A DNA stretch of 17,293 nucleotides from Thermodesulfovibrionales bacterium (lineage in GTDB: Bacteria; Nitrospirota; Thermodesulfovibrionia; Thermodesulfovibrionales; UBA1546): assembly GCA_030018605.1 (NCBI GenBank), contig JASEHP010000021.1:1-17293 (forward strand). The letters run 5' to 3'. Below are positions 5,896 through 12,521 of the stretch, in pieces; within the stretch, counting starts at the first letter, position 1, and each line of letters opens with the position of its first letter. Below the pieces are notes generated by a model. The model saw only the letters and a list, made by a program, of their open reading frames with translations. It was not told the origin of the DNA and did no database searches. Position numbers and translations under genes: made by a program.

Positions 5896-6933
5896 ATGAG
5901 AGGATACAGCAAACATAATGCAGCCTACAGGATAAGGACTGTAGGCTTTTGGGCTGCATTTATTATTTCTCTGTCTGCTGCCTGCTGTTTGCTCTCTACC
6001 TATGCGTTTGCCGATACAATAAGAGTGCTTATCCTGGATGAAGATTCTCCGCGCATCCCTGCAAAGAATGAGCCTCTGGAAAAAGTCAGTGAAAAGATAA
6101 AAGGCGACTTCCTTGTGAGCGGGGTTCATTACACTGGCGAGATTGAGATATGGAAAGGGGAAAACGGGCTTTATGTCGTAAATGAAATCCCCTTCGAGGA
6201 ATATGTCAAGAGCGTTGTCATAGCTGAGGTCGGAACAAACTGGGAAATGGAAGCGCTCAAGGCCCAGTCAGTTATTTCAAGGACGTATGCAGTATATCAA
6301 AAAAACATGAATAGTAACCTCAGTTACCATATAACATCCTCTGTTCTTCATCAGGTGTACAAAGGGAACTCCTCTGATGTCATGGCAGCAAATGCCGTAG
6401 AAAAAACATCAGGCGAGATACTCACATTCAGCGGGAAACCAATAGAGGCGCTTTATCACTCTACAAGCGGCGGCAAGACAGAGCTTCCTGAAGAGGTGTT
6501 CGGCAAAAGCTACCCTTATATTAAATCGCTGGAGACAAGCGGTGAGGCATCGCCCTACTGGATATGGGAAAGAAAAATTCCATTTTCAGAGATAGAAAAA
6601 TCATTAAATATCTCAGGCTTTAAAGATATGGTCGTCAAGTCATACACCTCAACAGGCAGAGTTAAGGAAGTGACTGTCACATCCGCGTCAGGAGAGCACA
6701 CAATCAAATCCAACGAGCTAAGAAAACAGCTTGGCTGGCAAAGACTGCCGAGCACAAATTTTACGATGACAAAGCTTGCCGATTCCATAATCTTTGAAGG
6801 GAAAGGCTACGGGCATGGGATAGGCCTCTGCCAATGGAGCGCTCTTGAGATGGCAAAGAAGGGGAAAAACTACAGGGAAATTCTTTCTTTCTTTTATCCC
6901 GGAACAGAAATTCAGTTATATGAAGGCCGCTGA
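5896..6933 (+). CDS. SpoIID/LytB-family peptidoglycan protein, secreted
   Basis: A 345-residue exported protein. Residues 1-39 are a signal peptide: a basic start, the hydrophobic core AAFIISLSAACCLLST, and a likely cut after AFA39. The SpoIID domain follows: YVKSVVIAEVGTNWEMEALKAQ near 100-125 with the Glu that is catalytic in the family, HSTSGGKTE near 190, and GYGHGIGLCQWSA near 303-315. SpoIID-type enzymes are lytic transglycosylases acting on peptidoglycan strands without stem peptides; in non-sporulating bacteria the role is cell division or wall remodelling, which fits the SPOR protein encoded two genes downstream. There is no obvious Shine-Dalgarno, and a strong 14-bp hairpin begins 21 bases into the coding region. 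Its end overlaps queA by 14 bases. Confidence 0.88.
   Translation: MRGYSKHNAAYRIRTVGFWAAFIISLSAACCLLSTYAFADTIRVLILDEDSPRIPAKNEPLEKVSEKIKGDFLVSGVHYTGEIEIWKGENGLYVVNEIPFEEYVKSVVIAEVGTNWEMEALKAQSVISRTYAVYQKNMNSNLSYHITSSVLHQVYKGNSSDVMAANAVEKTSGEILTFSGKPIEALYHSTSGGKTELPEEVFGKSYPYIKSLETSGEASPYWIWERKIPFSEIEKSLNISGFKDMVVKSYTSTGRVKEVTVTSASGEHTIKSNELRKQLGWQRLPSTNFTMTKLADSIIFEGKGYGHGIGLCQWSALEMAKKGKNYREILSFFYPGTEIQLYEGR
5917..5960. repeat. Long hairpin in the signal-peptide region of the SpoIID gene
   Basis: AATGCAGCCTACAG (5917-5930) is repeated inverted as CTGTAGGC...TGCATT (5939-5960), a 14-bp stem whose 3' arm carries an extra eight bases (TTTTGGGC) as a bulge. It starts 21 bases after the start codon and is translated as the n-region of the signal peptide. 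It could slow or regulate translation, or be a repeat remnant. Confidence 0.5.
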
Positions 6934-8029
6934 TTTTGATTTCCTCCTGCCGGAAGGACTAATCTCAAAAAAACCTTCTGACAAAAGAGATCTCTCAAGG
7001 CTTTTAGTGCTTCACAAAAACGGCAAGGCAGAACACAGAATCTTCGGCAATCTCCCCGACTATCTTACTGAAGGCGACTTGCTTTTACTGAACAATACTA
7101 AAGTGTTTCCGGCAAGACTTACAGGGACAAAACCGACAGGAGGAAGATTTGAATTCCTGCTGGTAAAAGAAATCGGCGTTGACAAGTGGGAAATACTATC
7201 AAGGGGAAAGTACAGAGGGGAAATATCAATAGCAGAAGGGTTTTCAGCAGACATAAAAAACGGGACTGCCCGGTTTTCGTATTCCGGCGACTTCATGGAA
7301 AATGTGTGGAGATACGGGAATATGCCTTTGCCGCCGTATATAAAGCGCAAGCCGGAGCCCGCTGACAGAGAATGGTATCAGACAGCATATGCGGAAAAAG
7401 AGGGTTCAATCGCAGCTCCGACCGCAGGAATGCATTTTACCGGAGACCTGATAGACAGGATAAAAGATCACGGCGTGAAGGTCAGATATCTGACGCTTCA
7501 CGTGGGGATAGGGACATTCAAACCGATAAAAACCGAAAATCTCAATGAACATTCTATGGATGCAGAATATTTTGAGATAGGGGAAGAGATTCCTGAAGAG
7601 ATAAAAAAAACAAAAGCATCAGGTAAAAGAGTCTTCTCTGTCGGGACCACAACAACAAGGGCCATAGAGGGATACATGAGCGGAAGATGGCAACCGGTCA
7701 ACGAAAAGGTGTCAAGGTGTCAAGGTGTCAAGGTTCAGAGTGACAAAGCATCAAAGCATCAAAGCATCAAAGACTCTGATACCTCCTTGAACCCTCGGAA
7801 CCTCGAACCCTATCAGCTAATATCCGGTTACACCAACATCTTCATCTATCCCGGCTATGAATTCAAGGCTGTTGACGCGCTAATCACAAATTTTCATCTT
7901 CCACGTTCAACTCCGCTTATGCTTACATCTGCCCTTTGCGGCGCTGAAAAACTGAGCGGCGCATACAGCATTGCCGTGAGCAAAGAATATAGATTTTTCT
8001 CCTACGGTGATGCTATGCTTATCCTGTAA
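6920..8029 (+). CDS. queA: S-adenosylmethionine:tRNA ribosyltransferase-isomerase QueA
   Basis: Transfers and isomerises the ribosyl moiety of SAM onto preQ1-tRNA to make epoxyqueuosine, the substrate of QueH. Clear family segments are FDFLLPEGLISKKPSDKRDLSRLLVL, FPARLTGTKPTGG, PLPPYIKR, SIAAPTAGMHFT, LHVGIGTFKP, HSMDAEYFEI and GYTNIFIYPGYEFKAVDALITNFHLP to FFSYGDAMLIL. The start at 6920 is chosen because MKAADFDFLLPEG is the family N-terminus; an open frame reaches further up only inside the SpoIID gene. At 369 residues it is longer than the usual 340-355: residues about 260-299 are a low-complexity insertion encoded by tandem 8-bp repeats, between two conserved parts, so a surface loop is probably extended and the enzyme may still work. 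It overlaps the SpoIID gene by 14 bases. Confidence 0.94.
   Translation: MKAADFDFLLPEGLISKKPSDKRDLSRLLVLHKNGKAEHRIFGNLPDYLTEGDLLLLNNTKVFPARLTGTKPTGGRFEFLLVKEIGVDKWEILSRGKYRGEISIAEGFSADIKNGTARFSYSGDFMENVWRYGNMPLPPYIKRKPEPADREWYQTAYAEKEGSIAAPTAGMHFTGDLIDRIKDHGVKVRYLTLHVGIGTFKPIKTENLNEHSMDAEYFEIGEEIPEEIKKTKASGKRVFSVGTTTTRAIEGYMSGRWQPVNEKVSRCQGVKVQSDKASKHQSIKDSDTSLNPRNLEPYQLISGYTNIFIYPGYEFKAVDALITNFHLPRSTPLMLTSALCGAEKLSGAYSIAVSKEYRFFSYGDAMLIL
7706..7772 (+). repeat. Two tandem 8-bp repeat tracts inside queA
   Basis: AAGGTGTC occurs three times in a row (7706-7729) with a fourth degenerate unit, then CAAAGCAT three times (7744-7767) plus CAAAG. Between and after them are related fragments such as GAACCCTCG and GAACCTCGA (to about 7810). 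The unit length is not a multiple of three, so gain or loss of one copy shifts the queA frame. It is translated as a charged, low-complexity loop. Confidence 0.85.
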
Positions 8030-8030
8030 A

Positions 8031-8693
8031 ATGAAATACGGCAGCCTTAAAGCAAAACGGAAAACAGCCTTGCCGGACAGAAAATTCATCATTGCTATTA
8101 TTATAGTTACCTCTGCGCTGAGTTTCAGCCTCGGTTATTTTGTAGGGGGCGCAGGAGATAAAGGGAAACAGCCTGAATACCAGATAATCACAGTTCCGAA
8201 ACTTGAGGCAACACAGGTTCAGGCACAACCCGCTCAGGGCAATACGCCTCAGATTGCATCCGCCTCTGGCAGAGCGTCTCAACCACAAATAGCAGAGGAG
8301 AAGGCTCCTGCTGAAAAACCCCTGTTGGCACAGCCTGCTGTCCAAAAAGAGCCTGCCGAACCCAAAGTTGAAACTGATAACTCTCATCAGGATGATATAA
8401 AATATACTGTTCAGGCCGGTGCATTCAAAAACTTGAAGGAAGCTGAAACGCTCAAACATAAACTTGAAACTAAAGGGTACAAGGCATACATAAAAAAATA
8501 TGCTAAATCCAAAAACCCAAAATTATATAAGGTAAGGACAGGAGAATTTACTGCCAGGGAAGAAGAAGCAGCGCTTGCGCTCAAACTGAAAAATGAGGGG
8601 CTGAAGGCTTTTGTAACCCTGAAAAACGAAGAGGCTCACCGGGATAAAAATTCATCTCATCCCAGCGCAGCCAAAAAGGAGAGCCTACGGTAA
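8031..8693 (+). CDS. SPOR-domain membrane protein
   Basis: A bitopic inner-membrane protein of 220 residues. A basic N-terminus is followed by one membrane segment (FIIAIIIVTSALSFSLGYFVGG), a Pro/Ala/Gln/Glu-rich periplasmic linker of about 75 residues, and a C-terminal SPOR domain (KYTVQAGAFKNLKEAETLKHKLETKG through KLYKVRTGEF to GLKAFV). SPOR domains bind peptidoglycan strands stripped of stem peptides at the division septum, so this is probably a division or wall-remodelling factor of the FtsN/DedD type. The ATG at 8031 follows the queA stop by one base; an in-frame GTG at 8007 and ATG at 8010 inside queA are alternatives, without a better ribosome site. It ends in a Lys/Ser-rich tail that contains the AAGGAG probably used by the next gene. 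Confidence 0.85.
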   Translation: MKYGSLKAKRKTALPDRKFIIAIIIVTSALSFSLGYFVGGAGDKGKQPEYQIITVPKLEATQVQAQPAQGNTPQIASASGRASQPQIAEEKAPAEKPLLAQPAVQKEPAEPKVETDNSHQDDIKYTVQAGAFKNLKEAETLKHKLETKGYKAYIKKYAKSKNPKLYKVRTGEFTAREEEAALALKLKNEGLKAFVTLKNEEAHRDKNSSHPSAAKKESLR

Positions 8694-8725
8694 CCATAGA
8701 GATTGAGCTTGACAGCGAAAAGGAA

Positions 8726-9652
8726 TTGACCTTCCTTTACAGCGGTTTTGACAAAAACCTCAAACTTATAGAAGAGGCTTTCAATATAACCGCAAGCTTC
8801 AGAGGGAACAAGATATTTATTCAGGGAGAACCCGGACCTGTTGCAAAAGCAGAAAACCTGATAAATGAGCTGCGCTCGATAAGCGAGGACGGCTACCTGC
8901 TTAAGCCTGAAGACATCAGTTACGCAATAAAATCAGCGGCAGCCGGACATAAAGCATCCCTCAAAGATTTATTCCTGAACAATATCCCTGTGTCCTCAAA
9001 AAAGAGATTTATCATACCGAAGACCGAGACCCAGAGGCAGTATATTGAAGCTATGCGTAATTATGATATTGTCATAGGCATAGGGCCTGCAGGCACAGGC
9101 AAGACCTACCTTGCGATGGCAATGGCAATAAACGCCCTTATTAAAAAGCAGGTGAGCAGGATAGTTCTTGCACGGCCTGCTGTGGAAGCAGGTGAAAAAC
9201 TCGGGTTTCTGCCCGGCGATATGTACGAAAAGGTTAACCCTTATCTGAGGCCCCTTTATGACGCGCTTTTTGATATGATAGAGGCGGAAAAGGCAAGCAA
9301 ATTTATTGAGCGCGGCATCATAGAGATTGCGCCATTAGCTTTTATGAGGGGAAGGACATTGAATGATTCCTTTATAATCCTTGATGAGGCTCAGAATACA
9401 ACATCCGAGCAGATGAAGATGTATCTTACAAGGCTGGGATTTAACTCAAAGACCGTAATTACGGGGGACATAACACAGATTGACCTGCCGTCAGGGAAAC
9501 TTTCAGGGCTTATCGAGGCTGAAAAAATACTGAATGACATAGAGGGCATAAAAGTTATATATTTTTCCGAGAAAGATGTTGTAAGACATAAACTTGTTCA
9601 GGAAATAGTAAAGGCATATGAAAGATATGAAAAACGGAACACAGAAAATTAG
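8726..9652 (+). CDS. PhoH-family ATPase
   Basis: A PhoH/YbeZ-like P-loop ATPase linked to RNA metabolism, as an ATPase or helicase partner of the endoribonuclease YbeY in species where it was studied. An N-terminal KH-like part (LKLIEEAFNITASFRGNKIFIQGE) is followed by GIGPAGTGKTYLAMA (Walker A, near residue 117) and DSFIILDEAQNTT (Walker B, near 215). The TTG at 8726 is the first usual start codon, but it has no room for a ribosome site, and the conserved beginning extends upstream (EPTVTIEIELDSEKEL) with a perfect AAGGAG at 8676-8681. The true start may be an unusual codon (ATA 8696 or ATT 8702), making the protein 316-318 residues. It forms the familiar phoH, 7TM-HD, ybeY cluster with the next two genes and overlaps the first by 35 bases. 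Confidence 0.92.
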   Translation: MTFLYSGFDKNLKLIEEAFNITASFRGNKIFIQGEPGPVAKAENLINELRSISEDGYLLKPEDISYAIKSAAAGHKASLKDLFLNNIPVSSKKRFIIPKTETQRQYIEAMRNYDIVIGIGPAGTGKTYLAMAMAINALIKKQVSRIVLARPAVEAGEKLGFLPGDMYEKVNPYLRPLYDALFDMIEAEKASKFIERGIIEIAPLAFMRGRTLNDSFIILDEAQNTTSEQMKMYLTRLGFNSKTVITGDITQIDLPSGKLSGLIEAEKILNDIEGIKVIYFSEKDVVRHKLVQEIVKAYERYEKRNTEN

Positions 9653-11153
9653 CAGAAAGATTGACATAAAAAAATATTTACTGCTGATTGTATTTGGATT
9701 CTTGGCTGCCATTGCAATACAGGAGAGAGCAGGCGCTGAACGTTTTGCAGGAGGACTGCTTACTGCCTGCCTTCTTTTAGCCATCCTGTACAGGGACATA
9801 CGGCGGTATAAACCCGCTTATTTCAAAAACTATAGCATGCTCGTCCTTCTCGGCTTTATGATTGTCAGCACGCTTGTCCTCGGAAGATTTTTTGAGTATA
9901 TACTGGTAAACCTTGCGCACGGAATCGGGCTTGCTCCTATGGATAATATAACATGGTGGTTCGGCATCCCGATTGCATCTGGCGCAATGCTCGCCACTCT
10001 TTTATTTGATTTTCACACCGCAATAGTGTTTTCCTTTGTAGTGAGCCTCTTAAGCGGGCTCTGGCTCAACAGCGCAATCTTTCCGGTATATGCATTCATA
10101 GGAAGCCTTACTGCGGCATTCAGCGTTATAAGATGCAAAAGGCGGTCAGCGCTTTTGAGGGGAGGGTTTTATGTCGGAGTGATGAACAGCATCACCGCAA
10201 GCATCCTGCTGCTTTTTACAGGAGAGTTCTTTTCAGCCAAGGCATTTCCTGCAGTAATGTTTGCTCTGTCGTCGGGGATAAGCGTTACGGCAGTTGTCTC
10301 TGTAATGCTTCCAATTCTTGAATACACGTTTAAAGTCACAACTGACATAAGCCTTCTTGAACTTCTTGATATGGAACAGCCGCTCATGAAAAATCTTATG
10401 ATAACTGCTCCAGGAACGTATCACCACAGCGTAATCGTCGGCAATCTCGTTGAGTCCGCTGCAGAGGCAGTGGGCGTTAATCCCCTGCTTGCAAGGGTTA
10501 GCTCATATTACCACGACATAGGCAAGATCAAGATGCCGGAATATTTTATTGAAAACCAAAGCAGTTCCCTGAGCAAGCACGAGAAGCTGGCTCCGCACAT
10601 GAGCAGCATGATAATATCCTCTCACGTAAAAGAAGGCGTAGAGCTTGCAAATCAGCATAAGCTCCCGCAGCCGATTATAGATATAATAGAGCAGCATCAC
10701 GGCACAAGCCTGATGACTTTTTTTTATCAGAAGGCAAAAGGACAGAGAGAAGAGAACGAGCCTGCCGAAGAAGAATATAAATATCCGGGACCCAAACCGC
10801 AGACGCGCGTAGCTGCTCTCGTTATGATGGCGGATGCTGTTGAGGCTGCGTCAAAGGTTTTAAATGGCCCAACGCCTGCAAGGATTGCCGCTCTTGTTGA
10901 TAAGATTATAAACCATATATTTCTTGAAGGACAGCTTGATGAATGCGAACTCACGCTGAAAGACATATCAGAGATAAAGAAACACTTCTCATACATACTC
11001 ACAGGCATCCTGCACAAGAGAATAGATTATCCGAGTTTTAATTTCAACGGCAGCGCTTCAAAATCTCAGGAGGCGCAAAGGCAGATTAATGAAGGTTCTA
11101 ATACAGAACAGGCAAAAAACGGCAAAGACAAATCAGCAAAAGATAAAACGTGA
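9618..11153 (+). CDS. PgpH-like 7TM-HD phosphohydrolase, short form
   Basis: A 511-residue integral membrane protein of the PgpH/YqfF 7TM-HD family, whose studied members hydrolyse cyclic di-AMP. After a short basic N-terminus come about seven or more hydrophobic segments between residues 20 and 240, then the cytoplasmic HD domain: PGTYHHSVIVGNLVE (near 263), SSYYHDIGKIKMPEYF (the HD pair near 301), HEKLAPHMSS, IIEQHHG and MADAVEAASK. Usual family members are about 700 residues because of a large extracellular domain between the first and second membrane segments; here only about 15 residues separate them, so that sensor domain is missing. The C-terminal 45 residues are low-complexity and overlap ybeY by 65 bases. 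Start ATG at 9618, with another ATG at 9627 as alternative. The substrate is inferred from the family. Confidence 0.88.
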   Translation: MKDMKNGTQKISRKIDIKKYLLLIVFGFLAAIAIQERAGAERFAGGLLTACLLLAILYRDIRRYKPAYFKNYSMLVLLGFMIVSTLVLGRFFEYILVNLAHGIGLAPMDNITWWFGIPIASGAMLATLLFDFHTAIVFSFVVSLLSGLWLNSAIFPVYAFIGSLTAAFSVIRCKRRSALLRGGFYVGVMNSITASILLLFTGEFFSAKAFPAVMFALSSGISVTAVVSVMLPILEYTFKVTTDISLLELLDMEQPLMKNLMITAPGTYHHSVIVGNLVESAAEAVGVNPLLARVSSYYHDIGKIKMPEYFIENQSSSLSKHEKLAPHMSSMIISSHVKEGVELANQHKLPQPIIDIIEQHHGTSLMTFFYQKAKGQREENEPAEEEYKYPGPKPQTRVAALVMMADAVEAASKVLNGPTPARIAALVDKIINHIFLEGQLDECELTLKDISEIKKHFSYILTGILHKRIDYPSFNFNGSASKSQEAQRQINEGSNTEQAKNGKDKSAKDKT

Positions 11154-11547
11154 TTCAGAGGCATTGCTCAGGCTTCTCGGCCTTAAAGATGCAGAACTCA
11201 GCATCCTGCTTATTGATGACCGCAGAATGAGAGGGCTGAACAGCAAATACCGGGGCATTGACAGGGTTACTGATGTGCTTTCATTCCCACAAAACAACCG
11301 TAACATGTTACGCGTTACGCGTTACGCGTTACAGCCTTTGATTCTCGGTGACGTCGTCATAAATCTTCAGGCGGCTAAGAGGCAGGCGCCTGAACATGGA
11401 ATGGCATTTGCGGAAGAAGTGCGCTGGCTTCTTGTTCATGGAGTTCTCCACCTCATCGGCTATAACCACGAGCGGAGCAAATATGCCGAAAGAAAAATGC
11501 GGGAGAAAGAAAAAGAACTGTTAAAATACTTGCTGAAGAGTTCGTAA
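11089..11547 (+). CDS. ybeY: Endoribonuclease YbeY
   Basis: A 152-residue zinc-dependent endoribonuclease for 16S rRNA maturation and ribosome quality control. The zinc site HGVLHLIGYNH is complete (His117, His121, His127), and the RVTDVLSFPQ and LGDVVINLQ segments are present. The N-terminus MKVLIQNRQK is typical, which supports the ATG at 11089 despite the 65-base overlap with the preceding gene. Between LSFPQ and LGDVV a loop of about 16 residues (NNRNMLRVTRYALQPLI) is encoded mainly by a 7-bp tandem repeat, at a position where the family varies. It closes the operon; a palindromic element follows before hisF. Confidence 0.94.
   Translation: MKVLIQNRQKTAKTNQQKIKRDSEALLRLLGLKDAELSILLIDDRRMRGLNSKYRGIDRVTDVLSFPQNNRNMLRVTRYALQPLILGDVVINLQAAKRQAPEHGMAFAEEVRWLLVHGVLHLIGYNHERSKYAERKMREKEKELLKYLLKSS
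11307..11334 (+). repeat. 7-bp tandem repeat inside ybeY
   Basis: GTTACGC occurs three times (11307-11327) followed by GTTACAG. The preceding bases form the palindrome GTAACATGTTAC (11300-11311). The repeat encodes part of a variable surface loop. Loss or gain of one 7-base unit would shift the reading frame. Confidence 0.85.
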
Positions 11548-11563
11548 GTAAAAAAACACAGTT

Positions 11564-11629
11564 TGTCATTCTCCCGATGCTTCGGGATTCGGAATCTTTC
11601 TGAAAGATGCTGGACAGGCCAGCATGACA
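11564..11629. repeat. 66-bp palindromic element between ybeY and hisF
   Basis: Ends are TGTCAT (11564-11569) and ATGACA (11624-11629). Inside are CCCGA-tgc-TTCGGG, CTTTC-t-GAAAG and TGCTGG-acagg-CCAGCA hairpins. The length is 22 codons; one frame on each strand is open throughout. No T-run follows. It shares the TGTCAT end and the CCCGA/TCGGG module with the elements at 1117-1233 and 16332-16403, so it is probably a member of the same broad family. The whole 134-base gap holds nothing else recognisable apart from the hisF ribosome site. Confidence 0.7.
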
Positions 11630-11681
11630 GAATTAAACGAGTATATGACATTATCAGTAAAATCGGAGGAATAGAGCCTAA

Positions 11682-12521
11682 ATGCTTGCAAAGCGCATAA
11701 TCCCGTGCCTTGACGTTAAGGACGGAAGAGTTGTAAAGGGCGTAAGCTTTGTCAATCTCAGGGATGCGGGAGACCCTGTTGAGAATGCAATCTTTTACGA
11801 TGAGCAGGGCGCTGATGAGCTTGTGTTCCTTGATATAACAGCTTCGCACGAGAAAAGGAAAATAATCCTTGATGTCGTTGAAAGGACTGCCAATGATGTC
11901 TTCATACCGCTAACGGTTGGCGGAGGAATAGGCTCCCTTGAAGATATAAGACAGCTTCTGAAGTCAGGCTGCGATAAGGTATCCATAAACACATCTGCTG
12001 TAAGAGACCCTTATTTTGTAAGCCGCGCAGCAGAGAAATTTGGAAGCCAGTGCATCGTCGTTGCAATGGATGCAAAACGTGTTACAAAAGAGATGGCATT
12101 TACAGAAGAGGAGAAGTGGTTTAATGATAAATCTTTAAGAGAAGTCTTGCTCGGAGATTTAAATGAAGGATTGACATGGGCGATATCTACACACGGCGGA
12201 AGGAAGATGAAAAGCATTGATGCCGTGCAATGGGCGAAGAAGATGGAGAAATTGGGCGCAGGAGAAATCTTGCTTACAAGCATGGACAGGGACGGCACAA
12301 AGGACGGATATGACATTGAGCTTACAAAGGCAATTTCAGAGGCTGTATCAATTCCTGTTATCGCATCCGGCGGCGCTGGAAATTTAGAGCATCTCTATAA
12401 AGGGCTTGTGCTGGGAAAGGCTGATGCCGTATTGGCTGCGTCAATATTTCACTACAGGGAATACACAATCAAAGAGGCAAAAGAGTATCTGAAAGAAAAG
12501 GGAGTTGTTGTAAGGCTCTAA
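11682..12521 (+). CDS. hisF: Imidazole glycerol phosphate synthase cyclase subunit HisF
   Basis: The cyclase half of the glutamine amidotransferase that makes IGP and AICAR in histidine synthesis. It is a beta/alpha barrel with the catalytic Asp11 (PCLDVKDGRVVKG) and Asp130 (VAMDAKRV), plus FLDITAS, TVGGGI, GAGEILLTSMDRDGTKDGYD and IASGGAGN. It is 279 residues instead of about 252: roughly 26 extra residues (about 138-163) lie after strand 5, before STHGGRK. The insertion is not repetitive DNA and looks like a lineage-specific loop. GGAGG lies 12 bases before the ATG. The partner hisH and other his genes are not in the window. It ends convergently with the PP-loop gene, sharing four bases. 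Confidence 0.95.
   Translation: MLAKRIIPCLDVKDGRVVKGVSFVNLRDAGDPVENAIFYDEQGADELVFLDITASHEKRKIILDVVERTANDVFIPLTVGGGIGSLEDIRQLLKSGCDKVSINTSAVRDPYFVSRAAEKFGSQCIVVAMDAKRVTKEMAFTEEEKWFNDKSLREVLLGDLNEGLTWAISTHGGRKMKSIDAVQWAKKMEKLGAGEILLTSMDRDGTKDGYDIELTKAISEAVSIPVIASGGAGNLEHLYKGLVLGKADAVLAASIFHYREYTIKEAKEYLKEKGVVVRL

Noticed and set aside
7485..7490. GATATC sites (also 12182-12187) as a sign of EcoRV-type avoidance
   Set aside because: Two sites noticed by eye in 17 kb is too few to judge either avoidance or enrichment.
7706..7772. Possible CRISPR-like array
   Set aside because: Units are 8 bp and contiguous without spacers; they lie inside queA.
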